Shown here piece after piece: positions 9,646 to 20,079 of a DNA stretch of 47,500 nucleotides (position 1 is its first letter; every line of letters starts with the position of its first letter). The notes under the pieces were generated by a model, which was not told where the DNA came from, did no database searches, and saw nothing but the letters and a program-made list of their open reading frames with translations. Source of the stretch: Mesostigma viride (lineage: Eukaryota > Streptophyta > Mesostigmatophyceae > Mesostigmatales > Mesostigmataceae); the NCBI GenBank assembly GCA_009746045.1, contig RPFO01000213.1, positions 12,318,563 through 12,366,062 on the forward strand, read 5' to 3'. The position numbers were made by a program, and so were the translations under genes.

Positions 9646-9838
9646 GGCGGAGCCAATTTTCGGAAGAACCGTTAGGTTCGCCAGAATTGGCGAAGCTTAT
9701 AAGGCCGTACACGTGAGAAAACATAGGAATAGGGGATGAAAATCCGTCAATCCATCCATCCATACATACATACATCCACCGAATTTGTCCCGAATTTGCA
9801 AGCATAAGGGTGAGGTTCTTCCGAAAATTGGCTCCGCC
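9646..9838. mobile_element. 193-bp MITE-like element with 25-bp perfect inverted ends
   Basis: Bases 9646-9670 (ggcggagccaattttcggaa plus gaacc) are the exact reverse complement of 9814-9838. The interior includes a CCATCCATACATACATACAT microsatellite. No convincing target-site duplication was found, so it could be a foldback sequence and not a transposon. Confidence 0.5.
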
Positions 9839-10500
9839 GTAGAGTTTCAACGGGCAAGTTGCAAACACGCACGTTACTTGATATGCTTCAAACTGTTCAG
9901 TTAAGTTCAGTTGTTTCCCACGCCGCACATGGGCCGCATCACATGGGCTTCAAACTGTATCCCAGCAAATCTACGCTGCAGCCGCCAATCGCTGCACGAA
10001 GCCTCCACGATGTAACCGCTATCGCCTTCGAGCCTGCGCTTGGATTTACCCTCATTTTCTGGATTGGCTGATACAACTTCCACAATTTACATATCTGGTT
10101 AATAATAAAAATTATTGGATAATACAAATTCCCGGAAACTTGACTAGCAGACACTGAACAGACGAGATTCCAATTTTACATATAGGTGCGGCCTCATCTC
10201 TGCCAGTCAGTCAGTTTACTCCAACGGTTACCCGAGCGAGCAATACTATAACTTCCAGATGGATTGTTCAAATCATGCCAAGTAGCTTAAATTTCAGCTG
10301 ATCTTCCCAGATCTTCCCATGAACTGATGAAACTACCTATAGCAAATTGGCAGACGAGCCAGGGCCTAGCAAAAAATCTTGCCAAGTAAAAACAGAAATG
10401 TCCGAATGCGATCCGCGAGGAGATAGGTAGAAAGTCAGGTCCTGAGCAGAAATTACTGTTAAAATATATATATAAATTTCAGATATTTTTAAACATATCA
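9839..10500. other. Intergenic, nothing recognised
   Basis: Low-feature sequence upstream of the tRNA genes. A short TA run (atatatatata-like) occurs near 10465. Confidence 0.4.
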
Positions 10501-10501
10501 A

Positions 10502-10585
10502 GGGCGTTTGGTCTAGTGGTATGATTCTCGCTTCGGGATACATCGAGTCTGCGAGAGGTCCCGAGTTCGATTCCCGGAACGCCCC
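10502..10585 (+). tRNA. tRNA-Pro(CGG) with a 12-nt intron
   Basis: The acceptor stem GGGCGTT pairs with AACGCCC, with discriminator C at 10585. The D arm contains GGTCTAGTGGTATGA, the T arm GTTCGATTC. Anticodon stem CTCGC/GCGAG encloses TTCGGG, an intron at 10538-10549, then T, giving anticodon CGG. The mature length is 72 before CCA addition; CCA is not encoded. The sequence is of the plant/algal tRNA-Pro type. Confidence 0.93.
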
Positions 10586-10645
10586 TCTCTTTTGGCCCGG
10601 CCCGGCGTATCCCCCGCCCGAACGGTCTGTACCGATGGCGAGGAA

Positions 10646-10735
10646 GGGCGTTTGGTCTAGTGGTATGATTCTCGCTTCGGGTGTCAATGGCATAGAGCAT
10701 GCGAGAGGTCCCGAGTTCGATTCCCGGAACGCCCC
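10646..10735 (+). tRNA. tRNA-Pro(CGG) with an 18-nt intron
   Basis: The exons are identical to the tRNA-Pro gene 60 bases upstream, but the intron at 10682-10699, also after position 37, is 18 nt and unrelated in sequence to the 12-nt intron of its neighbour. Anticodon CGG. Both need the tRNA splicing endonuclease. Confidence 0.93.
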
Positions 10736-10867
10736 ACTCAAAACTTCTTATTTTGTCTGATTTGTTTATCTCACTCAACTCCTTTTTTTGCCAAAATTGC
10801 GAATCTGCCCCACCTTCATTAATTTGCACTAGCTTGAGGACCTTTCCACTGCTATAGGCCGCGTTAA

Positions 10868-10945
10868 CTTTAAATTAAATTATAACATGCCTCCGTTGGG
10901 AGATCATGTAGCACATATTCCTTCATAGATGGGTGGAGTACAGGT
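10868..10945 (-). mobile_element. Retroposon 3' end with hairpin and TTTAA tail
   Basis: Minus strand: ATGTGCTACATGATCTCCCA, then ACGGAGGCATGT and ATAATTTAATTTAA. The hairpin pairs CATG-CTCC with GGAG-CATG around a CCAACGG loop. It is a near copy of the 3' end of the L1-like element at 11175-11245. Confidence 0.6.
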
Positions 10946-10972
10946 TTATATAAAATAGGCGCGAAAATAGGC

Positions 10973-11127
10973 CGAGCTATGGCTGCCGAGAATGCTCATA
11001 ACTTTCGACTCAGGCCATGAAATTTTGCCGGGTTTGTTGCATTCGGCTCGTCTTCTGATGACGAACATGCAGGTATAACCAGGGTAGAAGTCCGCAGGTG
11101 GAGGTTAATTAATTAATTAATTAATTA
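10973..11127 (+). mobile_element. Miniature internally deleted L1-like copy
   Basis: Bases 10976-11066 match the reverse complement of 17150-17235 (gccgagaatgctcataactt is shared), the putative 5' UTR of the minus-strand element at 14850-17240. From 11077 the sequence jumps to ccagggtagaagtccgcagg, which matches the C-terminal coding part of that element (15070-15100). An (AATT)n tail follows at 11104-11127. So 5' and 3' ends are joined with almost everything removed. Confidence 0.6.
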
Positions 11128-11308
11128 GACTCGTGCTCCCGTTGGGGAGTCACGGAGCATTAACCCCGATGGATGGATTAAATTAAATTAAATTAAATTA
11201 TAACATGCCTCCGTGGGGAGGTCATGTAGCACATATTTCATGATGGATGGGGTGGAGGAAGCCGCGTGATCGAACTGTCCTAACTCTATCTAGAAAATCC
11301 TACCTACA

Positions 11309-12955
11309 CTACTCATCAAAACGCCTCCTCCGCTTGGGGGGAGGTGGCTTGCCCACAGGGTCGGGCGTGTGCGCCTTGACAATCTTCTTCCACCGCGTCT
11401 TGTCCTGCATGGCAGTCCAAAGACGGGAGAGAGAGTGGATGCGGTGCTCAAACTGGGCTGGGACCACTAGGTCGTCCAGCAACATCTGAACGTAGTTGGT
11501 GACAGGTTTCCCTACCCTTTTGGGAATGTCCTTGGGGCCAGGCCAGGTCAGAATGTGCCGCCCTGGCTGTCCAAGCCGCTGGGGGCCGGCCAGACCAAGG
11601 GTGGTGTCGACCTGGCTGGTGCGGGCAAGGTGTCCTACAAATGCTATCCTACGCTGCCTAATCTCGTCCGAAACACGAGGCATGCCATGATACAAAGACT
11701 CTGATGACGGACGCTCGGAAAAACCTACATTAAGGACCTGCCGGAGCATCCTGTAAACTGTGCCGTCGAGCCGAGCTGCCAGTTTGGGTGGGAGGGTCCA
11801 CGCCTCGGCGCCATACGTGAGCACCGTGAGGACGAGGACCTTGAAGAGCATGCGCTTGCGGTGCCCGAGGCCCTTCGAGCGCCAGTAGGGTGTGAGCGAA
11901 CGGAGCTTGGCCCAGGCAAGGCCGATGCGGGTGTCCACATCGTCGGCGGTGTCAGGAAGCCAGCTCCCCAACAGCTTGAAGCGGTCGCGGAACGGGACCT
12001 CCGTCCCGTCGAGCAGGCGCGGCAGCGGTGGTTTACTGGATGCCCCTATCACCATCGCCTCAGTTTTGACACTAATCTCCAGCCCCACCGCCCGCGCCTC
12101 CAGGCCCAGGCAGTCCAGCCAGGTCTGAATGTGCTCGGGGCTCTCGATGAGGGTGGTATCATCCGCATAAATCAGGTCGGCAAGGCGGTAACCAGGTCTA
12201 ACCCCGCCGTGCTCTTTCACGTTAAGGATGTCCAAGCCTGGCTCGAACCCCTTAAGAGCAGTAAAGCGCGCACGTGCCCGGCGCATGACGTGATCCACGA
12301 CAATAATGAACAGGTATGGGGACAGGACACAACCTTGCCACACCCCGTGGTGAAGGGGGAATGGTGGAGTGGTGCCCTCCGCAGTCCGCACTACTGCCTG
12401 TGAGCCCTCATACAGACGGCGAATGGCAGCAATAAACGCAGGTGGTACCCGATCCAGAGCTAGGATGGCCCAAAGAGCCTCCCAGAGAACCGTGTCAAAG
12501 GCCTTGATATAGTCAACAAAAATGAAGACCAGCGGCAAACTGTCAGGGGGAAGTCGACGCACCTCCTCCATCAACCGGCGCGCGACAAACACAGCCATGA
12601 CAGTGTTACGACCACGACGGAAACCCATCTGAGACTCACCCAGGTGTGGGTCCAGCGCGGCGCGGAGCCTGTGCAGCATCATGCGCATGAAGACCTTCAG
12701 CGCGGCGCTCTGGAGGCAGACACCCCGGTAGTTACCGGGGTCAGCAGCAGAGCCCTTCTTGTACAGCATGACGCGGATGGCCGTCTGCCACTCAGCAGGC
12801 GGAGGCTCGTCAGAGAGCAGGACACGGTTGCAGAACGCCAGCAGAAGATCCCTAACCGCCAGATCAGGGGTCTTCAGCAGCTCAGCAGAAAGGTGGTCGG
12901 CACCGACCGCCGCATCGTACCGCAGGCGAGCAAGGGCGCCGTCCAATTCCTTCAA
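11309..12955 (-). CDS. L1-like element A, reverse transcriptase part of ORF2
   Basis: 548 codons from the first Met of the open frame; the true reading frame enters from upstream through a frameshift. RT motifs: GADHLSAELLK (about 19-28), GFRRGRN (111-117), motif A VDYIKAFD (about 147-154), motif B GVWQGCVLSP (204-213) and the catalytic YADD (263-266), so the active-site aspartates are intact. The C-terminal part contains a conserved GHLART stretch and ends in a basic KRRRRFDE tail. Makes cDNA by target-primed reverse transcription. Confidence 0.9.
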   Translation of the reverse strand: MKELDGALARLRYDAAVGADHLSAELLKTPDLAVRDLLLAFCNRVLLSDEPPPAEWQTAIRVMLYKKGSAADPGNYRGVCLQSAALKVFMRMMLHRLRAALDPHLGESQMGFRRGRNTVMAVFVARRLMEEVRRLPPDSLPLVFIFVDYIKAFDTVLWEALWAILALDRVPPAFIAAIRRLYEGSQAVVRTAEGTTPPFPLHHGVWQGCVLSPYLFIIVVDHVMRRARARFTALKGFEPGLDILNVKEHGGVRPGYRLADLIYADDTTLIESPEHIQTWLDCLGLEARAVGLEISVKTEAMVIGASSKPPLPRLLDGTEVPFRDRFKLLGSWLPDTADDVDTRIGLAWAKLRSLTPYWRSKGLGHRKRMLFKVLVLTVLTYGAEAWTLPPKLAARLDGTVYRMLRQVLNVGFSERPSSESLYHGMPRVSDEIRQRRIAFVGHLARTSQVDTTLGLAGPQRLGQPGRHILTWPGPKDIPKRVGKPVTNYVQMLLDDLVVPAQFEHRIHSLSRLWTAMQDKTRWKKIVKAHTPDPVGKPPPPKRRRRFDE

Positions 12956-14774
12956 AGTGAAGGGGGGACGACGTCGTCAGTGGCAAGGCAGCCCTCCTGC
13001 AAGGCGGGGACTTGGTAGTCCGCGGCCGAGGAGGGGGGCGCTGGCGGCGGCGGGGGTCCGGCGACCCCGAGGCGGGCGGCCGTCTCGGGGTGAAGCGGCG
13101 GGGGGGGGCGCGAGCCCCACCGGTCAAGGAAACATTGTGGGCCAACCAGCGGTCAAGGCTTACCGGCGCCGTGCCGTCCCCCGTGTGCTCCACCGGGGTG
13201 CGCTGCCGCCGGCCGCCGAGCCGGTCGAGGTGGTACCACATGTCCTTGCCCTGGTTGCGAGCCTGGCAGGCCTTGGCATCCGCGATGCACTGGGCCGCCT
13301 CCGCGTCCTGAGCGTGCTCGTAGGCCTCCACAAGGGCGGCCTTGAGCAATGGTTTCTGCAGCGGGTCCCGGTTACGCTTGAGGCGGTGCCGGGCGGCCAA
13401 GACCTTGGGGTCCTGGCGGTAGAGCGGGCCGGGGCGGCGGCGGGGCATGACCGGCAGGTGCCGGGCCGCCAGCAACGGGGCACGGGCCGCAAAGCCCGCA
13501 AAAATGGCTGCGTTGGGGGCACCATTGTCCAGCTCGTCGACGTCCGCCCGGGCGTCCAGGGCCGACAGGTACTTCCGTCGGCACCAGTTCCGCTCGTGCT
13601 CGGCGTCCGTCCAGTCCTCAGGATCTCCCTTGACCGGACGTAGAGCAGACCAGTCAGGGCGGACCACTGGGGCGCGGCGCGCGGGGACGTGGAACCGGAG
13701 CCGAAGGGTCGCGCGCACCAACCGGTGGTCAGAGCACACCGTCGGCGTGTCAAACACTCGGGTGTCCAGGACCGAGGTGCACCTGGACTGCCGTACCACC
13801 ACGTAGTCCAAACAGGCCTGACGGCCGTTAGGGCCACGAAAAGTGACCAAGTCCTGTGAGGGACGTTGGAAGTGGCAGTTGACAGCAACCATCCCGCTAT
13901 CCCGCAAAAAGGCAGAAAACAGGGGAGTGTTGTCGTTAGCAGTAGTGTCAGCAGGCGCAAAGCGGCTGCCAGCAGTGCCCACGGGGAGCGTGGCATTGGC
14001 GTCGAGCAGCATAACCAAAAAGTGGCGGGCCGGGGTGACCCTCTCAAGGTCATGCAAGGATTCGAAGAACTCCTCACGGGCCGAATCAGGTAGACCACTG
14101 TGGGGTGCGTAGCCCACCCCCACCGTGAGGTGGTGTTTAGACCGCCCCTCGACAGAGGTGAAATGTGCTACCATAAGGCGTGGGGTTAGAAACTTAAGCG
14201 TGCTGAGGCTAGCAACTGCCAGCGGCGAACACAAAAGACCAACACCACCTTGGCCAGACGTACCGCTGCCAGCGAAGTAAAACCGCCAGCCACCCGCCAA
14301 GCGAGCAGTGCTCACCAGGCCAAGTGGCACCGTGCGGCGGTGTTCCTGGACGCCTAATATAGATACACGATGCTCAATGCAAAATGCGACTAGCTCCTCG
14401 ATCCGGCAGCTATGGTCGTCATCTAGCAATGTGCGGGTGTTAAAAGTGGCAAGGGCCAAGGATGCCTGCTGGCCCACCAGGGGAGAACGACGATGGGTGA
14501 TGGGGGTGGGTGCGGCGGGGAATGGAGGTGGGGGTGGAACGGAGGGGGGAAGGGAAGCGGTGGAAATAGTGCTTTTCATCGCATTTATTTTGTCCTGCAG
14601 GCGTAGGATGCGAGCCTGCCGCCTGCTCTGGGTATTCGGGGATGCTTGCGCAACGCAGAGGCGTAGGAAATCTAGCATGCGTTGGGTGTTGCTAATCTTG
14701 CTGCTGAGAGCTGTCGTTCTAGCCCGAGATACCGGCACCACCATGTGTCTCAGTCGACTGTTAGGTCGATGCAT
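12882..14774 (-). pseudogene. L1-like element A, endonuclease part of ORF2 (broken downstream)
   Basis: 630 codons, of which the first 555 or so are real. An N-terminal 100 residues contain a charged helical segment (RRQARILRLQDK) and a Pro-rich spacer. The EEP endonuclease follows (about 108-350), with ATFNTRTL, GVQEHR, VMLLDANA, ACLDYVV and the catalytic CSDHR. All expected catalytic residues are present. Past the G9 run at 13100-13108 the frame slips. The true continuation (reading PETAARLGV, then VPALQEGCLATDDVV) is in another frame, and a second slip at 12962-12967 leads into the RT frame. Confidence 0.85.
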
Positions 14775-14986
14775 GGTAGTGGAACGGGACTGTTTAGAGG
14801 CTGTCCCCGAAGCCTGTTAGCCGCGAGCCGACGAGGAACTAGGTTGTCTACCTATAAGTAAGTAAGTAAGTACTTGCGTGTCATGCGCAAAGGCATGCCA
14901 CGGAGTACTATGCTAATCTCATTAGAAAAATAATTACACAAAAGGTTAGACAAATATCGTCTGCATCATCCCCCAACCGTTAAGCA

Positions 14987-15780
14987 CTAGATGGGGATGT
15001 AATCCTCATCCGAGCTGTCCTCTACTGTAATGGCAGACGAGGCGGTAGTGTAGCGGCTATCCGCAGGACCAATAACCTCCACCTGCGGACTTCTACCCTG
15101 GCTAGCAACGGGCCGCGGGGCCCGTGGGGAGAAAACAGGAGCATACCCCTCGGGGAGGTGCTTATCGCAGATGGCAGCCCATTTCTCCTTGTCAATCATG
15201 CGGGCGCGGAGTACGGATAGTCCCAGAAGCCCTGCATCTTCAAGCAGTTGTGTCACATAGTTCCGGGTCGCGCCGCGCCGGTGCCCGGCGCGCGCAAGTT
15301 TGCCAGTGGGTTGCGATGGGACAAGGGTACCCTGCCATAGGAGGAGGTGTATACCTGGTTGGCCCGTCTTAAGCCCCCCGGCAGGGCCCACATCTGTATT
15401 CACCTGGTCTGTGCGGGCAAGATGGCCGGCAAAGAGGAGGCGGCGGTGTCGGATGGTATGGGTGACAAGAGGAAGCTCGCAGTAGAGCTCGGCCCGGGTG
15501 CGGCGTTCTTGGTAGCGGACGCCGAGGATATGACGGAGCATTCGAGTGACGGTGCCGTCAAGCTGCTGGCTCAGCGCCTGGTCCAGGGTCCACGCCTCGC
15601 AGCCATAAAGGAGGATGCTGAGGACAAGGGCCTTGAACAGAATGCGCTTGCGTCGCTCACTCAGGTAGCGACAGGTCCAGAACCTGTCGAGGCGGCGGAG
15701 GGCCGCCCAGGCCTGGCCAATGCGGGTGTTGATGTCGTCGGCCGTGGAGGGAAGCCAGCTGCCAAGGAGCTTGAAGCGAG
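14987..15780 (-). pseudogene. Element B, ORF2 C-terminal fragment
   Basis: Homologous to the post-RT region of element A (shared FAGHLART / FVGHLART, MLRHILGV / MLRQVLNV) but clearly of another subfamily. It is open to the stop at 14987 and ends in an acidic tail TVEDSSDEDYIPI. It has no start of its own; the upstream RT is deleted. Confidence 0.75.
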
Positions 15781-15781
15781 T

Positions 15782-16984
15782 CTACCTATACTGTCTACCA
15801 ACAGAGGCAGCACCCTTCTGGCTAGACACCTGACGAGACTCCGCTCCGGGGGTGTTAATCTGAACACCTTTAAGCTGCTTTCCATCAAAGAATGCGGCAA
15901 AGGAGCCATCCTGAAGCAGACGCATCTTAACGCGCTTACCCGGTGCCTGGTGCTTCCGAGCCTCCAGGACTGCAGGGCTGTTCCACACCGCGCTCCTCGC
16001 CTTCAGTTGAGCCGGCGTGTAGTCCTCGTCGATGCTGAAGTCGTTAGGCTGGAGGAGACGACGTGCTGGGAGCCTCCCAGCACGAGGCGTTTGTCATGCA
16101 TGGAGGCCATGGTGATGACGACCAGGCCCAGTGGGCCTGGCAGCCGAATGGCTCGTTCAATGCTAACACGGTTCTGGAGCTGCAGCTTCCCCAGAAACGC
16201 CGGGCCTCGCAGCTCCTCGGTAAGTGAGTGGGCTGTCTCATGGGCCTCGTCTTTCTGGAATTTCTTGATTACCATATTGCGTTGGCGTTGCTGCACTGCA
16301 TTCTGGGTGACCACAGCGGTAGCGGCAGACTTGGCCGCCTGTTGAACAATGGTGGTCAACTGCTTGCCGGTAACGTCGGCAAACGCGGTTGTTTTGGCGG
16401 GGGCTGCCAGGGCTTTCTTCAGCTCCAGCAATGGTGCTGTCGCAGCTGCAGACGCCTCCGTCAGGACCTTGATTTCGCCCTGCACGGTCGTAAAAGACTG
16501 TGCGAGGTCCTGCAGTTGCCCGGTAATATCGGACGCGGGGGCTGGCCCGGCGATGGCTGTCGCCGGCAGCTCGACAAGCGTAGGGCAGCACGAAATAAGA
16601 CAGGCAAGCTGCATGACGCTGGTCCGCCTCCCAATCACGCCACTCATCCGAAAAAGCTTCCAAAATCTTGCCTGTGTAAGGGTGGCGAATCGGGGCTTCG
16701 TTGTCGCTGCGGAGCTTCAGCACGCTGAATACGGCGGCGTCGTTGTAGGCGAGGAAGGTAGCGAGGTTGGTCAGGCTCAAACGCTGTTCGGGAATGTAGA
16801 ATGCTGAGGGAATGGCTTCCGGCAAGGAGGTTTCAGTATCTATCGGAGTTGCTTCCGAAGTCTTGGGCCGCTTTTGAGCGGCGTTCTCGGCGGCGACATG
16901 GCTGTCGTTGGCGATTTTGTTTGCAGCAAGCTGGGCATCAGTAGACTCGGCGACAGAAGCTGAAGGCGATGCGGGGGCCTCCAT
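15782..16984 (-). pseudogene. Element B, ORF1 (L1 ORF1-like), two frame breaks
   Basis: Starts MEAPASPSASVAESTDAQLA at 16984. One frame carries the N-terminal part to about 16650 (YNDAAVFSVLKLRSDNEAP). A second carries a long Ala-rich helical, probably coiled-coil, middle (LQDLAQSFTTVQGEIKVLTE) to about 16050. A third carries the C-terminal part (VKMRLLQDGSFAAFFDGKQL). The order coiled coil, then a basic RNA-binding-like domain with DEDYTPAQLKARSA and a late FFDG motif, resembles L1 ORF1 proteins. Assignment is by pattern, not alignment. Confidence 0.6.
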
Positions 16985-17283
16985 ATCTACGTTTAATCAC
17001 TCCTAGACGATGGCAGGGGGCGCAGGTACACGGCTCACGTGCGTGGTGCCGCCATAACGTGCAGAAAAATAGCGATATCTGCTGGGCAGGCCGCTGGCGA
17101 TAACTTGCGAAATCCTGGGCGATGGCTGCCAAAAATTAGATCAACGTGTTCGTCATCAAAAAGCGAGTCTGTTGCAATTTACCCGACCAAATTTCATGCC
17201 CGGAGTCAAAAGTTATGAGCATTCTCGGCATCCATAGCTCGGCACACCGTAAACAGAGGTATATTCTCTCCTTGATATGCCCC

Positions 17284-17570
17284 TACTAAAAAAAAAAAAA
17301 AAAAAATGATGGATGGATGGATGGGTGCAAACAGTCCTACCGGTCTAGTCTATCTACATCGGCTACATACTACATCTATCTAACAACATTCTAACTACAA
17401 CATCTATCTAGGCAGCCGCACGCTGCCCTAGGGGGCTATCTGGCGTGCCTCCCACGAGATTGCACACGCGGGCGCTTCCCCACTGGGGGGGCTCGTTGTC
17501 CTCTATGACCTGGGCCCACTTGGCCTTGTCCATCATCTTCTTCCAAATCACGGAGAGGCCTAGCTCGACC
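17284..17570 (-). mobile_element. L1-like ORF2 C-terminal fragment with simple tail
   Basis: Minus strand 17560-17400 encodes LGLSVIWKKMMDKAKWAQVI, matching LGLSVLRARMIDKEKWAAIC of element B, then a stop. A short 3' UTR and (CCAT)n tail with an A18 run (plus strand 17288-17306) follow. A third 3' end type. Confidence 0.55.
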
Positions 17571-17583
17571 TATAGCAGTCGGG

Positions 17584-19400
17584 TGATAGACATGGTGGTG
17601 CCAGTATTTCTACAACTTCATCTGTCAACTGTCAGATTCGTAAAACCCAACGAGAGCTAGATTACCTACGCCTCGGCGTTGTGCAATCACCCCCGAATAG
17701 TAACCCCGAGCAAGCGGCAGGCTCGCATCCTACGCTTGCAGGACAAAAGCAATGCGATGAAAAGCACTATTCCCTCCGCTTCCCTCGGCCCTCCGTTCCA
17801 TCCCCACCCCCACCTCCCGCTGCATTCATCCCCACCCCCCATCGCCGCTCTCCCCTGTTGGGCCAGTGAGGCATCCTTGGCCCTCGCGACTTTTAACGTG
17901 CGTACATTGCTAGCAGATGGCGATCATAGCTTAACCGGGTAGAGGAGCTCGTCGCCTTTTGCATAGCCCATCGTGTGTCTATTCTAGGCGTGCAAGAGCA
18001 TCGCCGCACGGTGCCACTTGGCATGGTGAGCACTGATCTGGCCTGGCGGGTGGCTGGTGCATGGTTTTACTTCGCTGGTAGTGGTACACCAGGCCAAGGT
18101 GGTGTTGGTCTTTTGTGTTCGCCGCTGGCAGTTGCCAGCCTAGTAGCTCAGCACGCTGAAGTTTCTAACCCCACGCCTTATGGTAGCACATTTCACCTCG
18201 ATCCGTCGAGGGGCGGTCTAAACTGACTAAACACCACCTCACGGTGGTGGTGGGTTATGTACGCACCTTATAGTGGTCTACCTGAGTTGGAACGCCAGAA
18301 GTTTTTCGAGAACTTGCATAGCCTTGAGGGGGCAACCCCGGCCCGCCACTTTTTGGTTATGCTGCTCGACGCCAATGCCACGCTCCCCGTGGGCACTGCT
18401 GGCAGTACGTCGCTTTGCGCCTGCTGACACGGCTGCTAACGACAACACTTCCCTGTTTTCTGCCTTTTTGCGGGATATAGCGGGATGGTTGCTTGTCAAC
18501 TGCCACTTACAACGTCCCTCACAGGACTTGGTCACTTTTCGTGGCCCTAACGGCCGTCAGGCCTGTCTGGACTACGTGGTGGTACTACGGCAGCCCAAGT
18601 GCACCTCGGTTCTGGACACCCGAGTGTTTGACACGCCCACGGTGTGCTCTGACCACAGGTTGGTGCGCGCGATCATTCAGCTCCGGTTCCACGTCCCCGA
18701 GCGCCGTGCCCCAGTACGTGGCCCGCCCTGACTGGTCTGCCCTACGCCCGGTCCGGGGAGATCCTGAGGACTGGACGGACGCCGAGCACGCGCGGAATTA
18801 CCGGTGCCGACTGGAGAACCTGTCGGCCCTGGACGCCCGGCCGGGCGGACGTCGACGAGCTGGACAAGGGTGCTCCCAACGCCGCCATTTTTGCGGGCTT
18901 TGCGGCCTGTGCCCCGTTGTTGGCGGCCCGGCACCTGCCGGTCATGCCCCGCCGCCGCCCCGGCGCGCTCTACCGCCAGGACCCCGCGGTCTTGGCCGCC
19001 CGGCACCGCCTCAAGCGTAACCGGGACCCGCTGCAGAAACCGGTGCTCAAGGCCGCCCTCGTGGAGGCCTACGAGCACGCTCAGGACGCAGAGGCGACCC
19101 AGTGCATCGCAGATCAGCCAAGGCCTGCATGCCAAGCTCGCAACCAGGGCAAGGACATGTGGTACCACCTCGACCGGCCGGCTCGGCGGCCGGCGGCAGG
19201 CTGCGCACCCCAGTGGAGCACACGGGGGACGGCACGGCGCCGGTAAGCCTTGACCGCTGGTTGGCCCACAATGTTTCCTTGACTGTCTCAGGTGGGGCTC
19301 GCGCCCCCCCCCCCCCTGCCGCTTCACCCCGAGACGGCCGCCCATCTCGGGGTCGCGGGACCCCCGCCGCAGGGGAAATAGCGGGACTGTGGCCGGCCTA
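17584..19400 (+). pseudogene. L1-like element C: endonuclease ORF2 remnant, many frameshifts
   Basis: Plus-strand relative of element A's ORF2 5' half. Matches appear in changing frames: LATFNVRTLL (17880), SILGVQEHRRTVPLGMVST (17978), VMLLDANATLPVGTAGS (about 18355), FRGPNGRQACLDYVVV (about 18538) and CSDHRLVRA (about 18647). At least six frame changes show it is dead. The match ends in the C-rich segment near 19300-19400. Confidence 0.8.
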
Positions 19401-19409
19401 GGTACATGA

Positions 19410-19950
19410 TCCACTGAGCCGCGATTCCGCGTTGTAAAACCTAGCCCGTCATGTCAACCAGGCAAAGAGCGCCGAGGCCTGGCAGACAAATAAGGAGAAT
19501 ACATACCGATGATGGATCCGCCATATCTCGTTCGTTCATGGTATAATACTTCGCCAATTAACAGGTCTACCCATGAAACCCCTCAGGACCCTGAGAAGCT
19601 AGAGACCTTTTGTATGCTCCCCATCCCTCTCATGTATATAAGTCTGACCTCCGCCTTCTTCAAGGAGTGTTGCCGGCTCCGGGAGGACCGGCTGGACCTG
19701 GAGGGCCAGCGGGCCCCATGGTCGGCGCGGACCTGGACGTCATATTGGCGTCAGCGCTTGTCGGTGGCGCTGACTCGGGCCATGGCTGACATCATGCTCC
19801 GCCGTACGCGGGCTGATTTTGCGGTGCAGCAGGGCTATTAGGTTCCTCCCGTTAGGCGTTTCCATTGGTCTTATCGTAGTATAGAGCTTTGACATGGCTC
19901 TTTATATAGGTTTATAGCTGGGCGTTTGCTTTGGTTTGAGTGATTTCACT
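19410..19950 (+). other. Unassigned; possible LINE remnant
   Basis: An ORF ending at 19841 reads FFKECCRLREDRLDLEGQ and MADIMLRRTRADFAVQQGY: charged and helical but not recognised. It is flanked by retroelement pieces on both sides, so a LINE-derived origin is likely. Confidence 0.3.
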
Positions 19951-19953
19951 AGA

Positions 19954-20015
19954 TCTGCTGTAAGTAATTATATTTTTATAATATATATTATAAAAATATA
20001 ATTACTTACAGCAGA
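19954..20015. repeat. 62-bp perfect palindrome
   Basis: The left arm tctgctgtaagtaattatat, continuing tttttataatat, is the exact reverse complement of the right arm, with no loop. It is very AT-rich except for the ends. A partial third copy (tatttttataatatata) follows at 20019-20035. Confidence 0.9.
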
Positions 20016-20079
20016 GTGTATTTTTATAATATATATAAGTCACCCATACCATCTGTCAGATAGCGCCCCCTCCTCTTTG

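Larger units (their letters stand above)
11128..14830 (-). mobile_element. L1-like element A: near-complete ORF2, frameshifted
   Basis: A non-LTR retrotransposon with an apurinic-type endonuclease (13110-14774) and reverse transcriptase (11309-12963) encoded in one direction. The 3' end has the hairpin CATGACCTCCCCACGGAGGCATG followed by a (TTTAA)n tail at 11174-11200. Two frame breaks interrupt what was probably one ORF2: one at the G9 run 13100-13108 and one at the G6 run 12962-12967. Element B's 3' tail abuts its 5' end. Confidence 0.85.
14850..17240 (-). mobile_element. L1-like element B: ORF1 joined to the end of ORF2 by internal deletion
   Basis: Minus strand, 5' to 3': a 5' UTR (about 17240-16985, shared with the miniature copy at 10976), ORF1 in three frames (16984-15782), then an abrupt join at 15781/15780 to the RT C-terminal region (FKLLGSWLPSTADD onward) and stop at 14987. 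Then come a 3' UTR and an (ACTT)n tail at 14864-14880. The endonuclease and catalytic RT are absent. A related 3' end occurs on the plus strand at 20080-21060. Confidence 0.75.

Noticed and set aside
12759-13643. Plus-strand ORFs over the L1-like element
   Set aside because: Antisense shadows of the GC-rich endonuclease/RT ORF2; no domains.
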